Origin: Methylobacter sp.
GTDB lineage: Bacteria; Pseudomonadota; Gammaproteobacteria; Methylococcales; Methylomonadaceae
NCBI GenBank assembly: GCA_028716975.1
Contig: JAQUOU010000001.1
Location: forward strand, 248,001 to 312,000
Length of the DNA stretch: 64,000 nucleotides
Direction: 5' to 3'
Of the stretch, positions 17,348-27,068 are shown in pieces. Under the pieces are notes generated by a model, which saw only the letters and a program-made list of their open reading frames with translations, searched no databases and was not told the DNA's origin. A program made the translations under genes and the position numbers. The number at the start of each line of letters is the position of its first letter. Position 1 is the first letter of the stretch.

Positions 17348-18034
17348 TTATACCGGCCTGCCGAATATTCGCCACCGCTTCATAGGTACCCTTATGACGA
17401 GACAGTCTTTGGGCCAAGCCTGACTTTTAACCAAACCGCGGGCCCAATAGATCAGCCGGACACCGAATAAAATCCCAAGTAACACGGCGAAAGTGGCCGG
17501 GTTGGTAATGTCTTTTTTGACCAGCCACCAATAATGCACAACGCCGCCGACTGCGCTTACATAAATCAACCGATGCAGCCAGCGCCAGCGCTGGCCTCCC
17601 AATCGGCGAATCATACGGTCAGTCGAGGTTATCGCCAACGGGATCATCAGTATAAAGGAAGGGAAGCCCACGGTAATATAGGGCCGCTTGACGATGTCCT
17701 TGACTATGCCGGGCCAGTCGAAAAACTGATCCAGCACCAGATAAGTCAAAAAATGCAGGCTGCCGTAAAAAAACGCGAACAGGCCAAGCATGCGCCGCAG
17801 GCGAATCAGCCAATTCCAGCCCAGTAATCGCCTGAATGGAGTGGCGGACAGCGTAATCAACAGGAAAGTAAGCGTCCAATAGCCGGTCGTCCTGGTAATT
17901 TTTTCGATAGGATTAGCGCCTAATGCATCAAGATAGGCACCCATACCTAATTTAATCAACGGAATCAGGGCCAGCACAAAAACGCCTGCCTTGATCCGGT
18001 TTACAAGCCTGGCGTCGAGAGTTTTAAGTTTCAT
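17348..18034 (-). CDS. msrQ: Heme-containing membrane subunit MsrQ of the methionine sulfoxide reductase system
   Basis: A 228-residue inner-membrane cytochrome b-type protein of the ferric-reductase-like domain. It passes electrons from the quinone pool to periplasmic MsrP. About six TM helices are visible. The GY-WTLTFLLITLSATPFRRL and FFYGSLHFLTYLVLDQ segments hold heme-ligand His candidates, and RWRWLHRLIYVSAVGGVVHYWW carries the second pair. Length is normal (E. coli MsrQ 211). It starts 4 bp after the msrP stop, so the two are co-translated as in other bacteria. Confidence 0.93.
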   Translation of the reverse strand: MKLKTLDARLVNRIKAGVFVLALIPLIKLGMGAYLDALGANPIEKITRTTGYWTLTFLLITLSATPFRRLLGWNWLIRLRRMLGLFAFFYGSLHFLTYLVLDQFFDWPGIVKDIVKRPYITVGFPSFILMIPLAITSTDRMIRRLGGQRWRWLHRLIYVSAVGGVVHYWWLVKKDITNPATFAVLLGILFGVRLIYWARGLVKSQAWPKDCLVIRVPMKRWRIFGRPV

Positions 18035-18038
18035 GGCC

Positions 18039-18971
18039 TCAGAAGTTCTGGATCAGATCCATTCCCGAATACAGATGCGCCACCTGATCCGCATAGCCGT
18101 TAAAAGGCAAGGTCTTACGTTTGAGGAATTCACCGAGGCGGCGTTCCTTGGCCTGGCTCCAGCGCGGATGATCGACTTCGGGGTTAACATTGGAATAAAA
18201 GCCATACTCGCTGGGCGCTGACTGCGTCCAGCTCGACACCGGCTGCTTTTCTACAAAACGAATGCGCACAATGGATTTGGCGCTTTTAAAGCCGTATTTC
18301 CAGGGAATGACGATGCGAACAGGCGCGCCATTCTGATTAGGCAGCACTTCTCCATAAAGACCCACAGTAAGCAACGTCAAAGGATGCATGGCTTCATCCA
18401 TGCGCAATCCCTCCCGGTAAGGCCACGCCAGCACTGAAGATTTTTGCCCGGGCATTTGCTCCGGGTCGTGCAGGGAAATGAATTCCACGAATTTGGCATT
18501 ACCGGTGGGCTCCACCCGTTTAATCAGTTCCGCCAGGGAAAATCCCACCCAAGGCACCACCATCGACCAGGCTTCCACGCAACGCAGCCGGTAAATGCGT
18601 TCCTCCAGCGGCGCCAGTTTTAGCAGTTCGTCGATATCAAAAACCTTGGGCTTGTTAACTTCCCCCTCCGCAGTGATCGTCCAGGGGCGCGTTTTCAAAC
18701 TACCGGCATTTTTGGCCGGATCTTCCTTGTCGGTGCCGAATTCGTAAAAATTATTATATTGAGTCACGTCTTCCAGAGGCGTTAATTTATCCGGCAAGGT
18801 ATAGGACGACGTTTTGACGTCCGCTAACTTATCGCCGGCCAAGACTGATCCGGGCAGCAAAGCTGCGACGGATGCGCTGCCGGCCCATTGCATAAATCGC
18901 CGGCGTGCGTAAAACAACTCGCGCGGCGCGATTTCGGAAGCTTTGATCCCTGGAATTTTATATTTAGTCAT
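18039..18971 (-). CDS. msrP: Periplasmic protein-methionine-sulfoxide reductase catalytic subunit MsrP
   Basis: A molybdopterin enzyme of the sulfite-oxidase fold that repairs oxidised methionines in periplasmic proteins. I place the start at the ATG at 18969-18971 because AAGGGAGGA lies 8 bp upstream; the longer frame from 19001 lacks such a site. The product is 310 residues. A Tat signal is visible (RRRFMQWAG, followed by a hydrophobic stretch ending VLAG). The Mo-cofactor Cys is in [18 protein letters not shown]. The C-terminal segment ends [15 protein letters not shown]. It sits upstream of msrQ and downstream of a glycosidase gene with a 67-bp gap, so it may be read through from that gene or have its own promoter. 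A separate stress-induced promoter was not identified. Confidence 0.95.
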   Translation of the reverse strand: MTKYKIPGIKASEIAPRELFYARRRFMQWAGSASVAALLPGSVLAGDKLADVKTSSYTLPDKLTPLEDVTQYNNFYEFGTDKEDPAKNAGSLKTRPWTITAEGEVNKPKVFDIDELLKLAPLEERIYRLRCVEAWSMVVPWVGFSLAELIKRVEPTGNAKFVEFISLHDPEQMPGQKSSVLAWPYREGLRMDEAMHPLTLLTVGLYGEVLPNQNGAPVRIVIPWKYGFKSAKSIVRIRFVEKQPVSSWTQSAPSEYGFYSNVNPEVDHPRWSQAKERRLGEFLKRKTLPFNGYADQVAHLYSGMDLIQNF

Positions 18972-19038
18972 GTGCGCGGTCCTCCCTTGGATTAATTTCA
19001 ATTAGATTATTCACTCGTTGCTCCAGTTCCAAAAGTAT

Positions 19039-21765
19039 TCATGCATGCCTCCTTAATCTTACCGCAAGCTGAACATCAGCTTCCAGGCCAATATCGAACC
19101 CCGCAATGTCCTGCCCATGACAGCGCAGCACCAGATTAGCCAGCAATCCGGTCCAGCCGGTTTGATGAGCTGCGCCCAAGCCCAGGCCGTTATCCCCATG
19201 AAAATATTCGAAAAATTGCAAATGCTCGCGCCAATGAGGATCGAACTGCCACGGACTGTTGGGCGGAAAGGCCGGCAGTCTTCCTGCTGCGTCAGGCCGG
19301 TACAGATTAGTCAGCCGCATGGCAAGCTTCTCCACCACTTCATGCAGCGTCAGTTTGTGGTCTGACAAGCCGGGCGCCAAAACGGTAAAATTTTCACCCA
19401 AAAAACGGTGGAGTTTTTCCAGCGCCAGAATCAGCGTGTAATTGGTCGGAAGCCATACCGGTCCTCGCCAGTTGGAGTTGCCGCCAAACAGGCCGGAGGT
19501 CGATTCACCCGGCACATATTCAATCAAAGCCTGGCCAATTCCCGGCAGAATTCCCAAGTCGCCGCGTTCGGCATGAATGCGGCTGATGCTGCGTATGCCG
19601 TAAGGTGAAAGAAATTCCTGTTCATTGAACAACCGGCATATGATAGCGGGCAGCATGGTATGATCCACCAGCGATAATAGGTGTTCTCCTCGTTCATTTT
19701 CATGATAGGGGCAGGCGCAAATATAATTGCCGTGGAATACGCCGCCGATATGATTGGCGAGCAGTTCCCGAAACCTCGGAACATTGCGAAGCAAACGCTC
19801 ATCGACCACCTCGCAGGCAAACAACGGAATCAATCCTACCCAGGAATAGACATCCACGCGGTGATAGGTGCCGTCCGGCGCCATTAATAGATCCTTGAAG
19901 AAGCCGTCCTGGGGATCCCAGAGCGATACCCCGGTGCCGGCATGTCCTGCGACACTGTTGGCTATATTGAGGAATTGTTCGTAAGTCTGTATGGCGGTGT
20001 CTTCGTAATTGGGCTCTTCGGTCGCCAATTCCAGGGCCATGATGGTCATATTCAGGGCAAACATGGCCATCCAGCCCGTAGCGTCGGACTGTTTGAGCTT
20101 ATAGCCTTCCGGCAAACGCACGGAGCGGTCGAATACCGAAATGTTGTCCAGTCCTAAAAAGCCTCCTTCAAACACATTAAGACCCTCGCTATCCTTGGTA
20201 TTAATCCACCAGGCGTAATTTAACAGCAACTTGTTGAATACCCGTTGCAGGAAATCAGGGTCGCCGCGGCCGCGCTGCTGCCGCTCCGTTCTGAAAATCT
20301 GTAGCGCTCCCAGCGCATGAACCGGCGGATTGACATCGCCAAACGCCCATTCGTAAGCGGGAATCTGTCCATTGGGATGCAAATAGGTTTCCTTCAGCAG
20401 CAGCTCGATTTGATCTTTGGCAAAATCCACATCGACCAGACTGATCGCCATGCAATTAAAAGCCAGATCCCAGGCGGCAAACCACGGATATTCCCAGGCA
20501 TCGGGCATCGAGATTACATCGCCGGCCCGCAAATTTTTCCAATGCCTGTTGCGTCCGGATTTCCGGATTTCCGGTGCAGGCGGGTCGTCTCCCTGCAGCC
20601 AGCGCAGCACATCAAAATGGAAAAACTGCTTGGACCAGATCATTCCGGCCATGGCCTGGCGCAGCAAACGCCGCTCATGCATATCCGCTACAGGCAGGAT
20701 AGTTTCATAAAAGGCATTCGCCTCGGCGCGGCGCTGGACAAACAGTTTATCGCTACCGGCAAAAGGATGAGCGGCTGCCCCCGTCAACAGCACCAGGTCA
20801 ATTTTTTCCACGCTTCTTGCGGGCACAGTAAGTATGTGCCAAGCCGCGCTTTTAGTGCCACTCTGAACCGGGTTGACGGCATTAACTTCATTATTAACTA
20901 TGCGGCGATGAAAAGCATCCTTGACGAAAGGCGCCGGATTGGGCTGGCCCCACAAGCGCTGATGATTGCTCTCATTGTCAGTGAACAACAGTTCGGCAGT
21001 TTGCCTGCCGTATAGCCGGTACTTTCCCAGCCTGGCATGCGATGCCTTGATGGCCCACAGAGCTTCGGCCTGAAAATCTCGCTCTAAAACGGGTTTACCC
21101 GTCTCGTCTTTGTCCCAGCTCCAGGTATTGCGGAACCATAAGGTTGGCAACACATGCAGAGTCGCTGCTTCCGGTCCGCGATTAAAGGCAGTAATACGAA
21201 TATAGATTTCATCAGCTTCTGCCTTGGCATATTCGATCTGCACATCCCAATAGCGATTATCCTTGAAGATGCCGGTATCCAACAGACTGAACGGCGGTTG
21301 ATCACGTCCTCGACGGGCATTTTCCTCCACCAGCCGGGAATACGGATATTCAGACTGCGGATATTTATAGAGGTATTTCAAATAGCTGTGGCTGGGGGTT
21401 GCGTCGTCATAAAAATAATACTCCTTGACATCTTCGCCGTGATTGCCCTGATGGCCGGTAAGACCGAAAGCCCGCTCTTTGAGAATAGGATCATGTCCGT
21501 TCCATAAAGCCAGGGCAAAACACAAGTATTGTTGTTCATCGCAGATACCGCCTAAACCGTCTTCGTTCCAGCGATAGACTCGTGAACGCGCCTGATCGTG
21601 GGAAAAATATTCCCAGGCGGTTCCGTCCGGGCTGTAATCCTCGCGCACGGAACCCCAAGCCCTCTCGGATAAATACGGACCCCAGAGACGCCAGTTTTCA
21701 GTACCCCGGCGTTGATTTTCCAGCCGCTCTTGTTCAGCGTTACGAGTGTTGCCAGTTTTGGGCAT
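19039..21765 (-). CDS. GH63-like/MGH1-type (alpha/alpha)6 glycoside hydrolase
   Basis: A 908-residue glucosidase-like enzyme without a signal peptide, so probably cytoplasmic. The N-terminal beta-sandwich starts NWRLWGPYLSERAWGSVREDYS. The catalytic toroid occupies about residues 370-880, with hallmark segments WEYPWFAAWDLAFNCMAI (catalytic-acid Asp region), LWDPQDGFFKDLL and FGGNSNWRGPVWLPTNY. These resemble family GH63 and the mannosylglycerate-hydrolase-like clan used on alpha-glucosides and related small glycosides. It lies directly downstream of a glycogen debranching enzyme (88-bp gap, same strand), suggesting a role in intracellular alpha-glucan or compatible-solute turnover. The ribosome binding site GGAGGAAGAAC precedes ATG. 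The precise substrate is uncertain. Confidence 0.85.
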   Translation of the reverse strand: MPKTGNTRNAEQERLENQRRGTENWRLWGPYLSERAWGSVREDYSPDGTAWEYFSHDQARSRVYRWNEDGLGGICDEQQYLCFALALWNGHDPILKERAFGLTGHQGNHGEDVKEYYFYDDATPSHSYLKYLYKYPQSEYPYSRLVEENARRGRDQPPFSLLDTGIFKDNRYWDVQIEYAKAEADEIYIRITAFNRGPEAATLHVLPTLWFRNTWSWDKDETGKPVLERDFQAEALWAIKASHARLGKYRLYGRQTAELLFTDNESNHQRLWGQPNPAPFVKDAFHRRIVNNEVNAVNPVQSGTKSAAWHILTVPARSVEKIDLVLLTGAAAHPFAGSDKLFVQRRAEANAFYETILPVADMHERRLLRQAMAGMIWSKQFFHFDVLRWLQGDDPPAPEIRKSGRNRHWKNLRAGDVISMPDAWEYPWFAAWDLAFNCMAISLVDVDFAKDQIELLLKETYLHPNGQIPAYEWAFGDVNPPVHALGALQIFRTERQQRGRGDPDFLQRVFNKLLLNYAWWINTKDSEGLNVFEGGFLGLDNISVFDRSVRLPEGYKLKQSDATGWMAMFALNMTIMALELATEEPNYEDTAIQTYEQFLNIANSVAGHAGTGVSLWDPQDGFFKDLLMAPDGTYHRVDVYSWVGLIPLFACEVVDERLLRNVPRFRELLANHIGGVFHGNYICACPYHENERGEHLLSLVDHTMLPAIICRLFNEQEFLSPYGIRSISRIHAERGDLGILPGIGQALIEYVPGESTSGLFGGNSNWRGPVWLPTNYTLILALEKLHRFLGENFTVLAPGLSDHKLTLHEVVEKLAMRLTNLYRPDAAGRLPAFPPNSPWQFDPHWREHLQFFEYFHGDNGLGLGAAHQTGWTGLLANLVLRCHGQDIAGFDIGLEADVQLAVRLRRHA

Positions 21766-21853
21766 GTTCTTCCTCCCGTCCGGATATTTTTAGAGGTTAC
21801 CTTAATTGTATATCGAATTGTATATCGGGTTTTAGCCGGAAACTTAACATCTT

Positions 21854-23896
21854 TCAATTGCTGTCTTCAAATGGTCGTTTTTTCCGCTTGAGCCGCCACC
21901 AGGCTTCTAAAATACAGGCCACTGACCATGCCTGGGATGGAGCTCCGCGCGGCGAGTGAGGCGGGTCGGCATCGAAAATTTCACTGACAGTACCCAGTCC
22001 GGCATCAAAAAGATGATCCCGGATCGGTTCCAGGCGGCTTAAAGCCCTTTCCGCATCATGGGTAACGCGGTATTCCGCCAGCGCATAATGGCCCAGCAAC
22101 CAGGCCCATACCGTGCCCTGGTGATAAGCGCCATCGCGCTCCGCTGCATTACCGTGATAACGGGAAACGTACTGCGGATGGCTGCCTGCCAGCGATCGCA
22201 AGCCATAAGAAGTTAGCAGTTCCTTGCCGCAAATTTTGACAACCGCCTGCTGGGCAGTCTCAGACAAAGGGCTAAACGGCAGACTTACCGCGAAAATCTG
22301 GTTCGGGCGCACTGCATCGTCCTCTCCGTACGGCCCATCCAGAACATCCGACAGGCCGCCGCTTGCTGGTTTAAGGAATCGCTGAAAGCCTGAGCGCGTA
22401 GTTATCGCCTGGTTTTTATAGTATTCTGCAGAATGATTTAGCTTCCGGGCGAACTGAGCCATCACTTCAAGCCCGTTATACCATAGAGCGTTAATTTCCA
22501 CGGGTTTACCTGTGCGTGGGGTCACGACCCAATCACCCAGCTTGGCGTCCATCCAGGTCAGTTGTACGCCTGCTTCACCGGCTTTGAGCAGCCCGTCCTT
22601 ATCGTCCATAATAATGCCATAACGGGTTCCTTGCCGGTACCAGTGAATAATTTCTTCCAAAACAGGAAATATCTGCCGCAGAGCTGTCCAATCATCGATG
22701 GCTTCGGCATAAGCGCGCCAGGCCTCAATATACCAAAGCGCGGCATCTGCTGTGTTGTATGCCGGGCTCCCGCCATTGCCGGGGAGCACATTGGGCAGCA
22801 TGCCTTGATTAACAAAGCGGGCGAATGTCTCCAGAATGCGCCTTGCGCTATCGTAACGGCCCGTGGCCAGAGTCAGGCCAGGCAAGGCAATCATCGTATC
22901 CCTGCCCCAGTCATCGAACCACGGGTAACCCGCGATAACCGATTCACTCTCGGCATTATTCTTCTGCGGGCGTGCGAACAGGAAGCTATCCGCCGCCAGC
23001 ACCAGTTGCCGTATCCATTCCGGGCTATCATATAGCTCAGGAACGGTAATCTGCATGCGGGTCAGCACACGGTCATCGTAAGCGAAGAAACGCCGCATGG
23101 CTTCCTCCGGATAAGGCGAAGGTTTTTCTTCCAGACTGGCAATCAAACCGCTCCATTCCCCTTTGGTCAGAGGTAACAGGCACTCGCCCGCGCATAAATG
23201 CTGGTCGCGGCACGGCAAGCCGCGTTCCGCCTCAGCCGTCAGGTCAAAGTTTTCATACCAGATCTGCTGCGGCCTGATCATTCCACCTTTTGCCTGAAAT
23301 CTCAACTGATAGGGATATGAGCCGGAGCCCTGCGGATTTCTTACTATCAACCCACCCGTTTCGTCCGGTTCAATCGACGGCGTGAAACGCCAGGGCTCGG
23401 CATTACCGTGATGGTCGCGGGCGTTGACCAACAGCCGAATGCGTAACTTCATCTGCGCGTGTCGCAGATAGGGAAAATCGGGGCGATAAGCCAGATAGAC
23501 GGTGTTGGCGCCAGGCTCAAGCCAGATGCGTAAGTCCAGTTTCAGATCACCGAAAGCGTATCGCCAAACCGGCATGCGTCCATCAAGCCAAAAAGTTTCA
23601 ATATGCATATGCCCGCGAGGATCAATGACATCATTTGGCCAACGGTTGCTGCACAGGGGCAGCGATTGATTGTTCGTTTCCAGCCAGGCATCCGCCTTGG
23701 CGAATATCAGTGAGCGATGCAACGGCGGCGACAACGGCGCAATAAGAAGTCCATGATAACGGCGCGTTAAAGTGCCTGCCATGGTGCCTGCGGCATAACC
23801 GCCCAAACCATTCGTTAGCCACCACTCCCGGCGCTCGGCTTGAGCCGGCTCGCAGCAGATTTCGCGCCCGAAGCGGATAAATTGAGGTCTGGTCAT
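21854..23896 (-). CDS. Glycogen debranching enzyme, amylo-alpha-1,6-glucosidase (GH133)
   Basis: A 680-residue protein with a GDE_N domain (about 1-290; FGREICCEPAQAERREWWLT and TLTRRYHGLLIAPLSPP) and a C-terminal GDE_C toroid (about 300-670). The latter has GYPWFDDWGRDTMIALPGL, NTADAALWYIEAWRAY, LTWMDAKLGDWVVTPRTGKP and the acidic pair typical of amylo-1,6-glucosidases. It removes alpha-1,6 branch stubs from glycogen or maltodextrin in the cytoplasm. GGAGACATCATT precedes the ATG. It heads a minus-strand group with the GH63-like gene and msrPQ. No glycogen synthase or branching enzyme is seen here, so the pathway is split. Confidence 0.92.
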   Translation of the reverse strand: MTRPQFIRFGREICCEPAQAERREWWLTNGLGGYAAGTMAGTLTRRYHGLLIAPLSPPLHRSLIFAKADAWLETNNQSLPLCSNRWPNDVIDPRGHMHIETFWLDGRMPVWRYAFGDLKLDLRIWLEPGANTVYLAYRPDFPYLRHAQMKLRIRLLVNARDHHGNAEPWRFTPSIEPDETGGLIVRNPQGSGSYPYQLRFQAKGGMIRPQQIWYENFDLTAEAERGLPCRDQHLCAGECLLPLTKGEWSGLIASLEEKPSPYPEEAMRRFFAYDDRVLTRMQITVPELYDSPEWIRQLVLAADSFLFARPQKNNAESESVIAGYPWFDDWGRDTMIALPGLTLATGRYDSARRILETFARFVNQGMLPNVLPGNGGSPAYNTADAALWYIEAWRAYAEAIDDWTALRQIFPVLEEIIHWYRQGTRYGIIMDDKDGLLKAGEAGVQLTWMDAKLGDWVVTPRTGKPVEINALWYNGLEVMAQFARKLNHSAEYYKNQAITTRSGFQRFLKPASGGLSDVLDGPYGEDDAVRPNQIFAVSLPFSPLSETAQQAVVKICGKELLTSYGLRSLAGSHPQYVSRYHGNAAERDGAYHQGTVWAWLLGHYALAEYRVTHDAERALSRLEPIRDHLFDAGLGTVSEIFDADPPHSPRGAPSQAWSVACILEAWWRLKRKKRPFEDSN

Positions 23897-24433
23897 AATG
23901 ATGTCTCCTGTTGCGGCAGGTCATCGGCAGTCCATAGCGCCCTGCATAAATCCTAAATCAATTCCAGTAAAGTATTCGTCCGGGTGAAGTTAAATTGTTG
24001 GTTATAAAGCAAATATCTGTAATTATCGGTTCGTCCGGCTAAAACGCGGCACTCTTTATAACGGCATAATAAAAGCAGGCAAGTGCAGTTGCCAATTGAT
24101 AATATTATCGCTAACATGACAGCAATACCGTTTCCTTATGAAGTCGTGAGTATGGCGTTTGCTCAAGAATATTTGCAATAAAGACTGGAGATAAATTGGG
24201 GGTTTGCCATTTTAAAAATTATGCCGGATTTGGTTTTTCTGCTCTCATTGCTATTATTAAACTTATTAAACTTGTATAATTATCCTATTATTCCATTGAA
24301 AATCAAGAAGGTAGAATTTCCTCTTCGTACTGCCTGCGATTTATAATTTTATTTTTACAACAAAACCGGGTCATGTTAAGTGGTCGACAAGTTTGCGCGG
24401 TACCAGGCAACCTTTAATCAACAATAATGCATT
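23897..24433. other. Divergent intergenic region between the debranching-enzyme gene and a methyltransferase gene
   Basis: About 535 AT-rich bases with runs of short words such as TTATTAAACTTATTAAACTTG near 24256. Both flanking genes must have promoters here. No convincing open frame, tRNA or operator was recognised, and I saw no Pho box. Confidence 0.35.
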
Positions 24434-25051
24434 ATGAAGGCGGACAACTCGCGCATACAAAAACAATATGACCGGCTTGCCCCGTATTTCGACGGCATGG
24501 AAGCGGTGCTGGAGGGCTTGGTTTTTAAGCCCTGGCGCCAAAAACTCTGGAATAAAGTTGAGGGATTTCACATGCTTGAAGTAGGGGTTGGCACGGGAAA
24601 GAATTTTGATTATTATCCTGAAAAGGCCCGGATAACTGCGGTTGATTTCAGTAAAAAAATGCTGCAACAGGCGGCGCATAAGCGGGGCAGGAAAAATATC
24701 TCCGTTGATTTGGAATTGATGGATATTCAGTCGTTGTCCTTCGCAGGTAATAGTTTTGATACCGTCATTGGTTCTTTTGTATTTTGTTCGGTGCCGGCGC
24801 CGCTGAAAGGATTGAAGGAGCTTTACCGGGTGTGCAAACCGGGCGGACAGATTTTATTGCTGGAACACGTGGTGAGCTCAAGACCTGTGCTGGCAAGGGC
24901 CATGAATCTGATCAATCCTGCCGTTGTGGCTCTAACCGGGGCCAATATTAACCGGATGACTGTTAAAAACGTTCAGGCCTGCGCGTTTGAATCAGTGCGT
25001 ATTGATGAATGCAGCAGTGATATGATCAAGTTAATTGAAGCCAGAAAATAA
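24434..25051 (+). CDS. Class I SAM-dependent methyltransferase (phospholipid/quinone type)
   Basis: A 205-residue Rossmann methyltransferase. The SAM-binding loop is LEVGVGTGKNFDYY (residues ~49-62), followed by the acidic residue at the end of strand 2 (ITAVDFSKKML), SFDTVIGSFVFCSVP as motif II/III and the post-motif VCKPGGQILLLEHV. The pattern and size resemble UbiE-like and PmtA-type phosphatidylethanolamine N-methyltransferases, but no substrate-specific residues can be asserted. It starts at ATG 24434 with no strong ribosome binding site. The 110-bp gap before the next gene suggests it may be transcribed separately. A lipid head-group role would suit the neighbourhood but is inference. 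Confidence 0.75.
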   Translation: MKADNSRIQKQYDRLAPYFDGMEAVLEGLVFKPWRQKLWNKVEGFHMLEVGVGTGKNFDYYPEKARITAVDFSKKMLQQAAHKRGRKNISVDLELMDIQSLSFAGNSFDTVIGSFVFCSVPAPLKGLKELYRVCKPGGQILLLEHVVSSRPVLARAMNLINPAVVALTGANINRMTVKNVQACAFESVRIDECSSDMIKLIEARK

Positions 25052-25161
25052 GGTTCTCCCAGGCTTGGCTTTACCTGTATAAAACCTTTATTTAAGCAGG
25101 CCAGCACCCTTTAACACCTATATGCAATAGGCAAACTCACCAATTTTCTGATTTAGATTAA

Positions 25162-26670
25162 ATGCACAAACTAATTACACTAAAATACTATGCCGCCTTA
25201 CTGGCAATTAGTGTGCTCACGCTTTATCTTTCCTGGGTCGGATTCACATCCTCCGATGATGCTTATTATGTGACATCAGGACTAGGCTGGCTGCATGAGT
25301 TCCCGTATGTGGCAACGCATTTTGGCGAAATCCGCGCTGGAATTGGTATACCCATAGCGCTGATGATTGCGCTATTCGGAGAATCCGAATTCACGGTGAC
25401 GCTGAGTACATGCGTTTTCCTGGTGGCTACGGCTTTTTTAACGTTTGCGATGCTTAGCCGGGTTATCGGTCAAACCCCCGCATTCATGACGTCGGCAATC
25501 CTGGTTACTATACCCTTGTTTGCAATACATTCGACTATTCCCTGTGCAGACTTACCGGCGCTTTTTTTTGTGGCAGGTTCGTTTTGGCTGTTTTGGCTGG
25601 CATGCCAAAGAGAGGATAGGTTATGGCTATTGCTGATTGCCGGTGTTAGCGCGGCGATTGCGTTTTCTGCTCACGAACTCACTCTGGGCTTGCTGCTTTT
25701 TTATGGCGTCTTATTCGTTCTGGGAGTGGGAATAAAGCGTTACGAATATTGGCTGATGGCGATTGGTTTTTTGTTCATAATTGGTATCGAGTGTATCTAT
25801 TATTGGGTCATGACGGGAGACCCTCTGTATCGTTTCACCTTACTACTTCAAGGTACTGCTATTCAGGATAGAAATGAAATTGGATTTCTTCAAATCACGG
25901 TGGGAACTCCGCATATATGGGCTCCTATAGACCCCGTACTTATGTTTTTTACAAACCATTATTTTAGCCTGTTAGGTTTTTTGATAATGCCTGCTATGTG
26001 GTGGGTGCTTAAGGACTGGCGCAGCCAGTCACTAGCGTTGAGATTGGCTCGTCTTCTGCTATGTCTGGGAATAGTATGGTTCCTGCTGGCCGCCATAGAA
26101 TTAAGAAACCTATGGCTGCTTCCGCGTTATTACATGGTAGCGGCATACAGCTTTTTTCTGGTATCGGCGATTTGGGTTTACGTTAAAATTTGGCCGCAGC
26201 GAAGACAGCTTGTTACAGGCGGAATGATTGTTTTCGTGCTGATCAACCTGGGCTTGATTTCTCTTGACAATAATAATCCGCGCTTTGGCGAGCGTGCCTT
26301 GGTGGATTATCTGGGAGAGTCTGAAGGGTCTATACATACTGACCCGCTCACTGCGGCTAATGCAGAATTTTTCTGCCGGTGGGCATCTCAGGATTGTGGA
26401 AGGATCGTAGCCGCGCCCCCGGTTTCCGGAAGCACCTTTTTTTATAACCCGAAAAGTGCGAATCGCCCGAATCGTTTTGTCACGCCGGATAAAGTGAAGC
26501 TGTATGCAGTCAACAAGCAATGGCAAGAAATATGGAAAAAACAAGCTCCGCGCAAAGTAAGCGCAGTTATTGCTGAAAAGATGGGAATCATATCGCTACT
26601 GCCGCAGGTATTGGTTCTCAAGCTTGAAGGGCCAAATACTGTTGTGTCCGTTTACAGGCTGCCTGAATAA
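25162..26670 (+). CDS. GT-C family membrane glycosyltransferase (PMT/ArnT-like)
   Basis: A 502-residue protein with about ten to eleven TM helices in the first ~400 residues and a soluble C-terminal domain. The first loop contains SSDDAYY (residues ~30-36), the acidic pair characteristic of catalytic loops in GT-C transferases that use polyprenyl-phosphate sugars at the periplasmic face. It could transfer a sugar to lipid A, teichoic-like glycans or protein. The later small flippase-like gene, GT2 and DUF2304 fit a lipid-linked-sugar pathway: the GT2 makes undecaprenyl-phosphate sugar, the flippase turns it over and this enzyme transfers it. Sugar and acceptor are unknown. Confidence 0.75.
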   Translation: MHKLITLKYYAALLAISVLTLYLSWVGFTSSDDAYYVTSGLGWLHEFPYVATHFGEIRAGIGIPIALMIALFGESEFTVTLSTCVFLVATAFLTFAMLSRVIGQTPAFMTSAILVTIPLFAIHSTIPCADLPALFFVAGSFWLFWLACQREDRLWLLLIAGVSAAIAFSAHELTLGLLLFYGVLFVLGVGIKRYEYWLMAIGFLFIIGIECIYYWVMTGDPLYRFTLLLQGTAIQDRNEIGFLQITVGTPHIWAPIDPVLMFFTNHYFSLLGFLIMPAMWWVLKDWRSQSLALRLARLLLCLGIVWFLLAAIELRNLWLLPRYYMVAAYSFFLVSAIWVYVKIWPQRRQLVTGGMIVFVLINLGLISLDNNNPRFGERALVDYLGESEGSIHTDPLTAANAEFFCRWASQDCGRIVAAPPVSGSTFFYNPKSANRPNRFVTPDKVKLYAVNKQWQEIWKKQAPRKVSAVIAEKMGIISLLPQVLVLKLEGPNTVVSVYRLPE

Positions 26671-27068
26671 TGTGCTTTGCCAATAAATGGGCTATTTATC
26701 TTAATTTTAACTAGAAATGGAGTTGAAATACCCGTCAAGCAGAATGAGACAGGACGGTCTATATGGAAAAGGATAAGCCTCTGAAGCTGCCCAATCCGGG
26801 AGAAATGTTTGCACTGCGATTAAAGAAGCCGACAGAAAAGGTTTGGCTTTTATGGGTGAATAGTTACAATAAGGCACCAGCCGCCCCTTCATTTACACAC
26901 ATGTTGTGTATTCAGGAAATTGGCACAGAGGGGCATTATTTTTGTGGGTGATAATTGTTGTCATGAACGCTTCTATAAAGCGTCTGTATCGCCCCAAGAG
27001 TTGCGAGTGAAACATTGCAAGAGGAGAGGCTCATAAATACAACCGGATTATTATACGAGAGTAAACAG
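26671..27068. other. Intergenic region with one doubtful 62-codon frame
   Basis: About 400 bases between the GT-C gene and the next methyltransferase. A 62-codon frame at 26763-26951 (+) has no recognised domain and only a weak upstream GGAC, so I do not call it. A TTG-initiated extension of the next gene begins at 27015, but the ATG at 27069 is preferred. Confidence 0.35.

Noticed and set aside
26763-26951. 62-codon frame between the GT-C and methyltransferase genes
   Set aside because: Weak initiation context and no similarity I recognise; could be real but not supported.
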